Positions 38,348 through 47,292 of a DNA stretch of 64,000 nucleotides are shown here, in pieces. Position 1 is the first letter of the stretch. The number at the start of each line of letters is the position of its first letter. Source of the stretch: Kordiimonas sp. SCSIO 12610 (GTDB taxonomy: Bacteria; Pseudomonadota; Alphaproteobacteria; Sphingomonadales; Kordiimonadaceae); contig NZ_CP073747.1 of assembly GCF_024398015.1 (NCBI RefSeq), positions 2,787,001-2,851,000 on the forward strand. Direction: 5' to 3'. The translations under genes were made by a program, and so were the position numbers. The notes under the pieces are model-generated. The model was not told the DNA's origin and made no database searches. It worked only from the letters and a program-made list of their open reading frames with translations.

Positions 38348-38440
38348 GATGTTGACAAATCCTCAAAAATATACTTATATGCACCAGAGTTTAAACCGTA
38401 GTCGATATTGACACCTAACAGCAAAAAGGAGCTGGATGCA

Positions 38441-39229
38441 ATGGCACGCACTACTCAATCGACCACTAAAGCGCAAGCAACAAAAACTGCGCCTAAAACT
38501 ACAGCAAAGAAAGCTGCGAAAAAACCTTCCAAAGTCGCTAAAAAACAGGCTGTGGAAAAAGCACCTGTTAAAAATGTGAAAGTTGAAAAGCCAGCTAAAG
38601 CAAAAGCCACACCGGCAAAAAAGAAGACTACTGCGAAACCTCGTTCAGTTAGCGCGGTTCCAAAAGGCTATCACACAGTTACACCTTCCCTTATTGTTCG
38701 CGGCGCAGCAGCAGCGATCGATTTTTACACGAATGTATTTGATGCCAAAGAACTCCGCCGTACATACGCATCCGATGGTATCACTATTGTAAACGCTGTC
38801 TTAAAAGTCGGTAATTCCAACATCCACCTGAGTGATGAAATGCCTGCTTATGGTGTATTATCACCAACCAGCATGGGGGCAGCAACAAGCGCTCTTCATG
38901 TATATCTGGAAGATGTTGATGCAGTATGGGCGCGTGCTGTGGATTCACTATCTACTGTTATTTTACCCCTTGAAAATGCTTATTGGGGTGAACGAAGCGG
39001 TAAATTTATTGACCCATTTGGTCAAGTTTGGACTGTTTCAAAGAAAATTGAAAACTTGTCTGACGGTGAAATAGCCGATCGTTATCAAGCGTTAACAGCC
39101 GAAGTTTCTGCTGAAGTAGAAGCAAATAGTGACAATGATGAAATCGTACCGATTGTCGATATTTCAGAAGCTATCGCTAAAGAGGCACAAAAAGCTGAAG
39201 CAGAGGCCCCTGCTACACTGGCAAGCTAG
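38441..39229 (+). CDS. VOC/glyoxalase-fold protein with histone H1-like Lys/Ala tail
   Basis: This 262-residue protein starts at the ATG at 38441, preceded by AAGGAG. Residues 1-66 hold 20 lysines with Ala, Thr and Pro and no hydrophobic core, like the tails of bacterial histone H1-like proteins. Residues about 78-200 form a VOC domain of the PhnB/glyoxalase type (TPSLIVRGAAAAIDFYTNVF, HVYLEDVDAVWARA, GKFIDPFGQVW). An acidic tail (SEAIAKEAQKAEAEA) ends the protein. The usual VOC metal ligands are not obvious. The tail could bind DNA, RNA or polyanions. It lies upstream of the nitrilase gene, from which it is separated by a terminator. Confidence 0.8.
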   Translation: MARTTQSTTKAQATKTAPKTTAKKAAKKPSKVAKKQAVEKAPVKNVKVEKPAKAKATPAKKKTTAKPRSVSAVPKGYHTVTPSLIVRGAAAAIDFYTNVFDAKELRRTYASDGITIVNAVLKVGNSNIHLSDEMPAYGVLSPTSMGAATSALHVYLEDVDAVWARAVDSLSTVILPLENAYWGERSGKFIDPFGQVWTVSKKIENLSDGEIADRYQALTAEVSAEVEANSDNDEIVPIVDISEAIAKEAQKAEAEAPATLAS

Positions 39230-39338
39230 TATAAGCATACTGTTTGCCCTTCAATGAGGGTTTACTCAAATATAGCGTCTCTATAAAAACTATAATCGAC
39301 CTATATCTAGATTGAATAACCTCATATAACTTTTGAAA

Positions 39339-39360
39339 GGGCGCGTCGGCGCCTTTTTTT
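39339..39360 (+). terminator. Intrinsic terminator after the VOC gene
   Basis: GGCGC-GTCG-GCGCC, with a G-T pair extending it, forms a tight stem followed by seven T residues. It separates the VOC gene from the nitrilase gene. It also shows that in-frame start codons before 39360 are unlikely for the nitrilase. Confidence 0.85.
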
Positions 39361-39395
39361 GTACTGTGCGTAATATTGAGAGAAAGATTTATTGT

Positions 39396-40292
39396 ATGCG
39401 ACCGTTTTCTATCGCCGGAATCCAGATGTATGTATCAGCAACAGAAGAGAATGTTGCGCATATGGAACAACGTGCCGAACTGGCCTTAACTAGATTTCCA
39501 TGGCTCGACATGCTGGTTTTTAGTGAGTTATCCCCGCACGGTCCCTTAATAAGCCATCACCCAAAATCATTAACTGATACTATTCAGCGCTTTCAGGATT
39601 TGGCCGCGAGGCTGAATGTTTGGCTAATACCCGGGTCAATGTTCGAGCACCGCGAAACAGGAATTTATAATACTTCCGTTGTTATAGACCCGCTCGGAAA
39701 TATTGTTGGCAAATATGACAAAATGTTCCCGTTCATGCCTTATGAAACAGGCGTAACCGGCGGTGACCAATTTTTGGTTTTTGACGTTCCTGAAATTGGT
39801 CGCTTTGGCCTTTCTATCTGTTACGATATCTGGTTCCCGGAAACCACCCGCACTTTGGCGGCCATGGGTGCCGAGGTACTGATCCACCCTGTATTAACAG
39901 GGACAACGGACAGAGATGTTGAACTGGCAATAGCGAGGGCAACAGCCGCTCAATTCCAATGTTATGTAGTTGACATTAACGGTATCGGCGCCGGCGGCAT
40001 TGGTCGCTCATGTATCGTAGGGCCAGGTGGTGACATGGTATACGAAGCGCGTGGAAACGAAGAAATTATCCCAATAGAAATTGATTTGGACCTGGTTCGC
40101 AGGCAACGGGCACAAGGCCAAAATGGACTGGGACAAGTGCTTAAAAGCTTCCGAGACCGGAACGTAGATTTCAAAGTTTATGATAATGCACAATTTGATC
40201 ATTCATATCACGATGGTTTAGGTGGCTTGAACATGCCTACTCGCAATATTCATACACCCGCGATACCTGGGCAATCCGCAAATGAAAATTAA
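39396..40292 (+). CDS. Carbon-nitrogen hydrolase (nitrilase superfamily amidase)
   Basis: This 298-residue amidase carries the superfamily's Glu-Lys-Cys triad, seen in LVFSELSPHG (Glu), KYDKMFPFMPYE (Lys) and LSICYDIWFPETTR (Cys). The ATG at 39396 is chosen because it follows the terminator at 39360 and an A/G-rich ribosome site. Relatives include N-carbamoylputrescine amidase, omega-amidase and aliphatic amidases. Directly before a decarboxylase and inside a GABA-type gene group, cleavage of an amide of a polyamine or omega-amino acid is plausible but not proven. Confidence 0.88.
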   Translation: MRPFSIAGIQMYVSATEENVAHMEQRAELALTRFPWLDMLVFSELSPHGPLISHHPKSLTDTIQRFQDLAARLNVWLIPGSMFEHRETGIYNTSVVIDPLGNIVGKYDKMFPFMPYETGVTGGDQFLVFDVPEIGRFGLSICYDIWFPETTRTLAAMGAEVLIHPVLTGTTDRDVELAIARATAAQFQCYVVDINGIGAGGIGRSCIVGPGGDMVYEARGNEEIIPIEIDLDLVRRQRAQGQNGLGQVLKSFRDRNVDFKVYDNAQFDHSYHDGLGGLNMPTRNIHTPAIPGQSANEN

Positions 40293-40376
40293 CAAATATT
40301 ATAAATTGCTTGGCAACATTTGAGGGAATGGTGTTAGGCTAAAATACGTTTAAAGTCAGATCGGGGAAACGGGGAT

Positions 40377-43166
40377 ATGACTTCTTCGGAAGAGAAACAA
40401 AACAAGCGCAAGCTCGTCAGTGAATATTATAACGCATCGCAATTCCGGATCGATACCTGGAATAAACTTAAATCCACGACACACCAATTAGCTGCCATGG
40501 ATACCCCCTCAGAAAAATTGAGGGAAAAAGTACGCCAACTCATTGAATATCTTGCGCCTGTAGAAATATATTGGGCTTTTCCTGGTCCACAAATTGTTGA
40601 AGAGTTAATCCGAGACGAAAAAGTCGCTGATTTTAAGATACTCGCCCGCAAGGTATCCCGCATTGCGACAGCACTTCTAAGCGGCGAATACCGACGAAAA
40701 CATATAAAACTGGATGCCTTAACCGATCAGGATATCGTTGAAAGCTCGTCAGAAGATCCGGGTGGTTATGCTGATTTCGAGCGAGCAAGGTCTAGACCAT
40801 ATTTTGAAGTTTTAATTGTTGATAGCTTCAATATAAACAAACGCGAAAGCCAGCGTGAAGCCTTACGGTCCATGAGGCGCGATGAAGACCGCTTCACTTA
40901 TTCACCCGTTTTTGTTCCGAGCCTGGATGACGCATTAATTGCAGTTTCCTTAAACCATAATATCCAATCGGTAATCATTCGATTTGGTTTTGATCTGCAT
41001 TCAGAAAACGATATGCCTGTTTTAAACAGATACATCAAACGGGCCCGCAGTGAAGATATTGAAGAAGCTGATCGAAGCGATTATGGCAGTATTCTCGCAG
41101 ATACGCTCGCTCATATTCGCCCAGAACTTGATTTATTTCTGGTGACAGATCAATCCGTTGAAGAGGTGGCGGGTACAGTTGGTAATACTTGCAGACGCGT
41201 CTTTTATGGTAGCGAAGACTTCTTCGAGTTACATTTGAATATCCTGCGTGGGATCGAAGACCGATACAAAACACCGTTTTTCACAGCCCTAAAAGACTAT
41301 TCCGCGAAACCCACGGGCGTGTTTCATGCCTTACCGATTTCTCGCGGAAAATCCATTATCAAGTCACACTGGATTCAGGACATGGGGGAATTCTACGGGC
41401 TAAATATTTTCCTCGCTGAAACATCATCCACCTCAGGTGGATTAGACTCGCTACTGGAACCTCATGGTCCAATTAAAGAAGCTCAGGAACTAACGGCACG
41501 TGCATTCGGCTCAAAGCAGACGTTTTTTGCAACGAATGGCACCTCAACCTGCAATAAGATTGTCGTCCAATCCCTTGTAAAAAATGGTGACATCGTCTTG
41601 ATAGATCGGGATTGTCATAAATCCCATCACTATGGAATGGTACTTGCTGGCGCGAATGTTGTTTATTTGGATAGCTATCCCTTAAGCGAATATTCCATGT
41701 ACGGCGCGGTTCCCCTGCGTTCAATCAAGGAAAAACTGCTTCTCTTGAAAAAGGAAGGCAAACTTGACCGTGTCAAAATGTTGCTCCTTACAAATTGTAC
41801 GTTTGACGGGATTGTTTATAACGTTCAGCGCGTAATGGAAGAATGCCTTGCGATCAAACCCGACCTTGTCTTTCTTTGGGATGAAGCCTGGTTTGGTTTC
41901 GCGCGCTTTGGTCCGACATACAGGCAACGTACCGCAATGTATTCCGCTGGCAGTTTAAGGCGCCGATTGAAATCTGACACGTATGCCGAGGAATACGCCG
42001 CATTCCAGGAAACAATGGCTACCATTGATGACGACGATATAGAGGCCATTCTTGATACACGATTGTACCCTGACCCAAATAAAGCAAGAATTAGGGTATA
42101 CGCGACGCAGTCGACACATAAAACCCTGACAGCGCTTCGGCAAGGTTCCATGATCCATATTTATGATCAGGACTATAAATCAAAAGTTGAAGAACCCTTC
42201 CATGAAGCCTTCATGACCCACACTTCAACATCGCCAAATTATCAGATACTTGCATCACTTGATGTTGGCAGACGACAAGTGGAACTTGAAGGTTTTGAGC
42301 TGGTTCAAAAACAAGTAGAGATGGCGATGAGGTTGCGTCAGGCAATCAGGAGCCATCCCAAACTTTCAAAATATTTCAGGGTGCTAACCGTTGGGGATAT
42401 GGTACCCTCAAAATATCGTCAGTCCGGCATTGAAAGCTATTATGAACCCGAACACGGCTGGCCAGATATATGGGATGCATGGGAAGGCGATGAATTTTGC
42501 CTGGATGCAACCCGTGTAACGCTTTTCGTAGGCGAAACAGGTATGGACGGAGACACGTTCAAGAATAAAATTCTGATGGATAAATACGGAATTCAGATCA
42601 ATAAGACATCGCGAAATACCGTACTTTTCATGACCAATATCGGCACGACGCGAAGTTCCGTTGCTTATCTTATTGAAGTTCTTGTCAAGGTTGCTAACGA
42701 GATTGAATTACGCCTTGAAGATATGAGCCCTGCTGAAACAAAAATCCATCAATATAACGTAAAATCAATCGTGGAGGATTTACCCCCTCTTCCAGATTTC
42801 TCATGTTTTCATGAAGCGTTTAGAGAGGATGCCGCAGGAGAGGTCGCCGAGGGCGATTCCAGATCAGCATTCTTTTTATCTTATGACGCCGATAACTGCG
42901 AATATATACGGCTGGATAGCCCAGACCTTGATAAAGCGATCAAGGAAGGTCGTGACGTAGTTTCATCATCTTTTGTTATTCCTTATCCTCCAGGTTTTCC
43001 TGTTTTGGTGCCTGGTCAAGTTGTGAGTATGGAAATAATTGAATTTCTTCGCAAATTGGACGTGAAAGAGATTCATGGATATCGCCCTGAACTTGGCTTG
43101 CGAATTTTTACGCAAGCTGCACTTGAACAGGAAACCCGTAAGCGTGGAAGTGGAGCATCCTTATGA
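40377..43166 (+). CDS. Orn/Lys/Arg-type PLP decarboxylase, long form
   Basis: This 929-residue fold-I PLP enzyme resembles the inducible ornithine/lysine/arginine decarboxylases. The core shows FFATNGTSTCNKIV, LIDRDCHKSHHYG, the Asp/Ala pair in FLWDEAWFGFARFG and the PLP lysine Lys582 in ATQSTHKT. A receiver-like or wing domain occupies roughly residues 1-300. The C-terminal domain ends with VSSSFVIPYPPGFPVLVPGQ, the family's closing motif. It is about 170-200 residues longer than the usual 715-755. The extra length lies in the N-terminal region and around residues 540-570. It overlaps the ATP-grasp gene by four bases (ATGA). The amino-acid specificity cannot be assigned. Confidence 0.88.
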   Translation: MTSSEEKQNKRKLVSEYYNASQFRIDTWNKLKSTTHQLAAMDTPSEKLREKVRQLIEYLAPVEIYWAFPGPQIVEELIRDEKVADFKILARKVSRIATALLSGEYRRKHIKLDALTDQDIVESSSEDPGGYADFERARSRPYFEVLIVDSFNINKRESQREALRSMRRDEDRFTYSPVFVPSLDDALIAVSLNHNIQSVIIRFGFDLHSENDMPVLNRYIKRARSEDIEEADRSDYGSILADTLAHIRPELDLFLVTDQSVEEVAGTVGNTCRRVFYGSEDFFELHLNILRGIEDRYKTPFFTALKDYSAKPTGVFHALPISRGKSIIKSHWIQDMGEFYGLNIFLAETSSTSGGLDSLLEPHGPIKEAQELTARAFGSKQTFFATNGTSTCNKIVVQSLVKNGDIVLIDRDCHKSHHYGMVLAGANVVYLDSYPLSEYSMYGAVPLRSIKEKLLLLKKEGKLDRVKMLLLTNCTFDGIVYNVQRVMEECLAIKPDLVFLWDEAWFGFARFGPTYRQRTAMYSAGSLRRRLKSDTYAEEYAAFQETMATIDDDDIEAILDTRLYPDPNKARIRVYATQSTHKTLTALRQGSMIHIYDQDYKSKVEEPFHEAFMTHTSTSPNYQILASLDVGRRQVELEGFELVQKQVEMAMRLRQAIRSHPKLSKYFRVLTVGDMVPSKYRQSGIESYYEPEHGWPDIWDAWEGDEFCLDATRVTLFVGETGMDGDTFKNKILMDKYGIQINKTSRNTVLFMTNIGTTRSSVAYLIEVLVKVANEIELRLEDMSPAETKIHQYNVKSIVEDLPPLPDFSCFHEAFREDAAGEVAEGDSRSAFFLSYDADNCEYIRLDSPDLDKAIKEGRDVVSSSFVIPYPPGFPVLVPGQVVSMEIIEFLRKLDVKEIHGYRPELGLRIFTQAALEQETRKRGSGASL

Positions 43167-44683
43167 GTAAGAAAGCTGTTAAATCTGTTGCTAAAAAAGC
43201 GAAAAGCAAAAATACCAACAGTAAAAAGAAGACTATTAATACACTTGATACCATGTCGGATATTCGACGGTATTTTCATAGAAACGAACAGCCAATATTT
43301 TTTATAAGTGCTACCAATTTTAACTTATTGGGTATTGATGAATGGTGCCGTAACTTCAAATTTATCAGCTATATTGATTGCTTTGATGGTCGGCATCCAA
43401 ACGTGTTTGTACCAACTGAAACCGAACACCCTGAATTTGAGAGCATTGAAGATATCAATGCTTACTTACTTGAACACAAGGAAGTTGTTGATCTGCTGAA
43501 ATCTAGCGGAAAACGCCCTAAAGTAGTTTTCTTAATGTTTGACGAACGCGTTGAAAAAATATGTGAGGAATTAGGTGTTGATGTCTGGTTCCCGAAAGCA
43601 GCACTTCGAGAACAAATCGATCACAAGATCGAAACTGTCCGTATTGGAAACGCAGCAGGCGTTCCAAGTGTACCAAACATCCTCAGCGAAGTGAAAAGCT
43701 GGCAGCATTTGCAAGAAGTATCAAAGTCCTTAGGTGATGATTTAGTGCTTCAATCTGCTTTTGGTGATAGCGGTCATACCACCTTCTTTATCAAGAACGA
43801 GCGTGATTTCAAACGTTACGAGCAGAAAATTGTTGGCCAAGGCGAAATCAAAATCATGAAACGCATCCGCAATCGTGGTGCCGCCGTCGAAGCATGCGCG
43901 ACCAAAGAAGGAACCGTCGTTGGTCCATTAATGACAGAACTCGTTGGCTTTAAACAGCTTACGCCATACCGCGGCGGTTGGTGCGGCAATGAAATTTTTG
44001 CCGACGCTTTCGATGAAGATACACGCCAAAAAACAAAGAAATACACCGAGCAGTTTGGCGATCAATTAGTGAAAGAAGGCTACCGTGGGTATTTTGAGGT
44101 TGATTATCTAATCGATATCGATGACGGCGAAGTCTACCTGGGTGAATGTAACCCAAGGGTGACCGGTGCAAGCTCCATGACCAATCATGCTGCCTTTGCC
44201 CATGCAGATGCCCCTCTATTTCTATTCCATCTACTTGAATTCTCAGGCGTTCCCTTTGAATTAGATGTGGATAAGCTGAATGCACGATGGTCAAATGCAG
44301 ACAATATTGATGAATGGTGTCAAATGGTCATCAAGCACACTGATGATACCGTTGATATCCTTTCAGAAGCACCTGAAACCGGTATTTGGCGCATGTTACC
44401 TGATGGCACTGTGGAGTATGATCGTTTTGACTATCACCGCCGCGCTGTTAACAGTGAAAATGAAGCCTTTTTCTTACGTATCCTGAAACCAGGCGATTAT
44501 CGCTATGAAGGTGCAGACCTTGGTATTCTGGTTACCCGTGGTCGGGCAATGGGCGAAGGCTTCCGCCTGCGCAAGCGCTCGAAACAATGGGTAGACGGCA
44601 TTAAAGGTAAATTTAAAGCGAACCCATTACCAACGGCGGAAGCATTGCCCATCAGTAATGAACCTGCTTTTAAAATCATGTAA
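43163..44683 (+). CDS. ATP-grasp ligase (biotin-carboxylase-like) with Lys-rich N-terminus
   Basis: This 506-residue protein contains an ATP-grasp fold (residues about 145-370: LVLQSAFGDSGHTTFF, IMKRIRNRGAAVEACA, GYFEVDYLIDIDDGEVYLGECNPRVTG). The last motif carries the Glu/Asn magnesium ligands. The first 24 residues hold 10 lysines, echoing the tail of the VOC protein nearby. ATP-grasp enzymes join a carboxylate to an amine or thiol through an acyl phosphate. Its start overlaps the decarboxylase stop, so the two are coupled and probably act on one substrate. It lacks the biotin-carboxylase partner domains, so carboxylation is unlikely. Confidence 0.82.
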   Translation: MSKKAVKSVAKKAKSKNTNSKKKTINTLDTMSDIRRYFHRNEQPIFFISATNFNLLGIDEWCRNFKFISYIDCFDGRHPNVFVPTETEHPEFESIEDINAYLLEHKEVVDLLKSSGKRPKVVFLMFDERVEKICEELGVDVWFPKAALREQIDHKIETVRIGNAAGVPSVPNILSEVKSWQHLQEVSKSLGDDLVLQSAFGDSGHTTFFIKNERDFKRYEQKIVGQGEIKIMKRIRNRGAAVEACATKEGTVVGPLMTELVGFKQLTPYRGGWCGNEIFADAFDEDTRQKTKKYTEQFGDQLVKEGYRGYFEVDYLIDIDDGEVYLGECNPRVTGASSMTNHAAFAHADAPLFLFHLLEFSGVPFELDVDKLNARWSNADNIDEWCQMVIKHTDDTVDILSEAPETGIWRMLPDGTVEYDRFDYHRRAVNSENEAFFLRILKPGDYRYEGADLGILVTRGRAMGEGFRLRKRSKQWVDGIKGKFKANPLPTAEALPISNEPAFKIM

Positions 44684-44688
44684 TTTCT

Positions 44689-44706
44689 CCCTGCCGACAG
44701 GCAGGG
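44689..44706. other. GC-rich stem-loop between ATP-grasp and C45 genes
   Basis: CCCTGCC-GACA-GGCAGGG forms a perfect 7-bp stem with a 4-nt loop in the 46-bp gap. No T run follows, so it is more likely an RNA stability or processing element than a terminator. It sits 23 bp before the start of the next gene. Confidence 0.5.
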
Positions 44707-44729
44707 CGTTACTCTGATAAGAATAATAA

Positions 44730-45743
44730 ATGGACTTAATTTTTGAAAAGGTCTGCGAGGCAGATGCTGGCCCATTGTGGCAAGCACATTTTGCACGCCT
44801 ATGGCCGGCCTATAAAAAATGGTTTCTCAATGAAGGCATTGGTGCGCGGCAGACCTATTTAGCAGGAGTTCGCGCACTTAAGGCCTACATGCCTGAATTA
44901 ATGCCAACCTATGACAGGCTTTGCGAACTTGCCGGCGGCGGTGACCTCGCTGCCCGTTTTCTTAGCTTCTATCGACCGCCATTGTATTTATCCGGTTGCT
45001 CACAAGCGATCTGGCTAGGCGAAGAACCCATGCTGGTTCGAAACTATGATTATGCCCCTGAATTATCGGACGGCATTATCTGGGACAGTTGCTGGAACGG
45101 CAAACGGGTTACAGCTACATCAGATGGGATGTGGGGTGTCGTTGACGGCATGAATGATAGCGGCCTTGCTGTGTCGCTCACGTTTGGTGGTCGCCGCGTT
45201 GTTGGCGAAGGTTTCGGGGTGCCCCTAATTCTGCGATATATTCTCGAATTTTGCGAAACTGCGAAAGAGGCTGTGTCCGTTCTGAAGCGTGTGCCATGCC
45301 ATATGGCATACAATGTGACAGTTGTTGACGAAAACGGACATCATGCAACAGCCTATCTTTCCCCTGATAGGGATATCGTCGTATCTGATACGCGGGTTGC
45401 CACCAATCATCAGGAATATGTCGAATGGCACGGTCATGCCAGAGCAACCGCCACAGTAGAGCGGGAGCGTTTTCTGCTTCAGCGACTGACAATGCATGAT
45501 GAACCCGCAGAAAAATTCATTCGGGCTTTTCTAAAGCCACCTTTATATTCAACAAATTTTTCAAAGGGATTTGGAACACTTTATACGGCTGTGTATTGGC
45601 CCAAACAAAAAAAATCGGAAATTAGATGGCCCGGAGAGGTCTGGCGCCACTCTTTTAAGAAACCAAATGCATCAAAACGGCAAATTCGCTATCCAGACAC
45701 GACAAAATATTCTATTCACGGGTTTAATGACCCACAGGAATGA
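44730..45743 (+). CDS. C45-type Ntn hydrolase (acyl-CoA:6-APA acyltransferase-like)
   Basis: This 337-residue protein belongs to the penicillin-acyltransferase/C45 peptidase group. The predicted self-cleavage site is Gly89-Cys90 in YLSGCSQAIW, and Cys90 would become the N-terminal nucleophile. The MLVRNYDYAPEL segment and NDSGLAVSLTFGGR are typical of the family. Members cleave or form linear amide bonds, for example in acylated amino acids. Between an ATP-grasp ligase and an aldehyde dehydrogenase, it may remove a protecting acyl or aminoacyl group. It is cytosolic: no signal peptide is seen. Confidence 0.85.
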   Translation: MDLIFEKVCEADAGPLWQAHFARLWPAYKKWFLNEGIGARQTYLAGVRALKAYMPELMPTYDRLCELAGGGDLAARFLSFYRPPLYLSGCSQAIWLGEEPMLVRNYDYAPELSDGIIWDSCWNGKRVTATSDGMWGVVDGMNDSGLAVSLTFGGRRVVGEGFGVPLILRYILEFCETAKEAVSVLKRVPCHMAYNVTVVDENGHHATAYLSPDRDIVVSDTRVATNHQEYVEWHGHARATATVERERFLLQRLTMHDEPAEKFIRAFLKPPLYSTNFSKGFGTLYTAVYWPKQKKSEIRWPGEVWRHSFKKPNASKRQIRYPDTTKYSIHGFNDPQE

Positions 45744-45774
45744 ACCTTGTCATAACTACTGAAAAGAGAACAAG

Positions 45775-47226
45775 ATGAACAAAGATTATTCTTTATTAAA
45801 AACCGATGCCTATATTGATGGGGCTTGGGTAAAAGGCGAAGCGTCAAAAAGCTTTGAGGTTTTAAATCCGGCAACCGGTGAACTTATTGCAAATGTCGCG
45901 GACCTCGACCGCAACGATACAGCAAAAGCGATTGAAGCTGCAAATGCTGCCTTCCCGGCCTGGCGCGCTAAAACAGCCAAGGAACGTGCTGATCTTTTGA
46001 AGGCATTATTTGTCGCCATGAAGGAAAACGCGGAAGAGTTAGCGCAAATCCTAACGGCTGAGTGCGGCAAGCCGATTGCCGAGGCACGCGGTGAAGTTCT
46101 CTATGGAGCATCTTTCCTCGAATGGTTCGCGGAGGAAGGCCGCCGCTCATACGGTGATGTTATTCCAACACCAGCAGGCAACAAACGTATTGTTACAACG
46201 AAAGAACCTATCGGTGTATGCGGAATGATTACACCTTGGAATTTTCCGAATGCAATGATCACCCGCAAAATAGGCCCTGCCTTAGCCGCTGGGTGTACTG
46301 TCGTTTTAAAACCAGCTGCTGAAACACCCTTAAGCGCAACTGCCATCGCGGAACTTGCTGAGCGGGTTGGTTTTCCAAAGGGTGTTTTCAATATTGTCAC
46401 TTCATCCGATGGGCCAGGTGTCGGGCTTGAGATTTGCGAAAGCCCGATTGTTCGCAAGGTTTCATTCACTGGGTCGACAAACGTTGGGCGTATCCTTATG
46501 CGTCAAAGCGCTGACACTATTAAAAAGCTCTCTCTGGAGCTTGGCGGGAACGCACCCTTTATCGTGTTTGATGACGCCGATTTAGACGCAGCCGTTGCAG
46601 GCGCGATGGCGTCCAAGTACCGCAATTCCGGTCAGACATGCGTGTGTGCAAACCGATTCCTTGTTCAAGATGGAATATATGATGCGTTTGCAGAAAAATT
46701 TGCTGCCGCAGTTGAAGGCCTCAAAGTTGGTAACGGTGCTGACGACGACGTAACACAAGGACCGTTGATTAGTCAGACTGGCCTCGAGAAAGTAAAAGGC
46801 CATGTCGCTGATGCGGTTGATAAAGGGGCTAAATTGATCACAGGTGGTCATCCACACGCGTTAGGGCAGACATTTTTTGAGCCAACAATCCTTGGTGACG
46901 TCACGGCAGAGATGGCTGTTGCAAAAGAAGAAATCTTTGGCCCTGTTGCTCCCCTATTCCGCTTCAAAACCGAAGAAGAAGCAATCCAGATGGCAAACGA
47001 TACCGAATTTGGCCTTGCAAGTTATTTCTACAGCCGCGACATTGGCCGCGTATGGCGAGTGGCTGAAGCCCTTGAATATGGAATGGTCGGTATTAACGAG
47101 GGGATTCTCTCGACTGAAGTTGCACCATTTGGTGGTGTAAAATCATCAGGCCTTGGCCGCGAGGGTGCTCGTGAAGGCTTAAGCGACTATCTGGAAACAA
47201 AATATCTCTGTATGGGTGGAATATAA
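45775..47226 (+). CDS. gabD: NAD(P)-dependent succinate-semialdehyde dehydrogenase family
   Basis: This 483-residue aldehyde dehydrogenase is close to GabD. The catalytic cysteine is in NSGQTCVCANRF, the general base Glu in LELGGNAPF and the Asn in PWNFPNAM. The C-terminal EVAPFGGVKSSGLGREG is typical of succinate-semialdehyde and related omega-aldehyde dehydrogenases. It follows the C45 gene by 31 bp and has an A/G-rich ribosome site. With gabT at the other end of the group, it would take GABA-derived semialdehyde to succinate. A related aldehyde such as an aminobutanal is also possible. Confidence 0.92.
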   Translation: MNKDYSLLKTDAYIDGAWVKGEASKSFEVLNPATGELIANVADLDRNDTAKAIEAANAAFPAWRAKTAKERADLLKALFVAMKENAEELAQILTAECGKPIAEARGEVLYGASFLEWFAEEGRRSYGDVIPTPAGNKRIVTTKEPIGVCGMITPWNFPNAMITRKIGPALAAGCTVVLKPAAETPLSATAIAELAERVGFPKGVFNIVTSSDGPGVGLEICESPIVRKVSFTGSTNVGRILMRQSADTIKKLSLELGGNAPFIVFDDADLDAAVAGAMASKYRNSGQTCVCANRFLVQDGIYDAFAEKFAAAVEGLKVGNGADDDVTQGPLISQTGLEKVKGHVADAVDKGAKLITGGHPHALGQTFFEPTILGDVTAEMAVAKEEIFGPVAPLFRFKTEEEAIQMANDTEFGLASYFYSRDIGRVWRVAEALEYGMVGINEGILSTEVAPFGGVKSSGLGREGAREGLSDYLETKYLCMGGI

Positions 47227-47248
47227 TCCAGATCGTTTTTTGATCCAA

Positions 47249-47287
47249 AAAAAGGGCGTTATTCCGATAGAGAGTAACGCCCTTTTT
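47249..47287. terminator. Strong bidirectional intrinsic terminator
   Basis: A 13-bp perfect stem (AAAAAGGGCGTTA / TAACGCCCTTTTT) with a 13-nt loop lies between the convergent aldehyde dehydrogenase and M1/permease genes. The A run and T run allow it to work in both directions. Confidence 0.92.
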
Positions 47288-47292
47288 CTCAT

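Noticed and set aside
39333-39395. Upstream in-frame start for the nitrilase gene
   Set aside because: It overlaps the hairpin and T run of the terminator at 39339-39360.
43163-44683. Reading the ATP-grasp protein as a biotin carboxylase
   Set aside because: No biotin carrier or carboxyltransferase gene nearby and no matching partner domains; only the ATP-grasp fold is supported.
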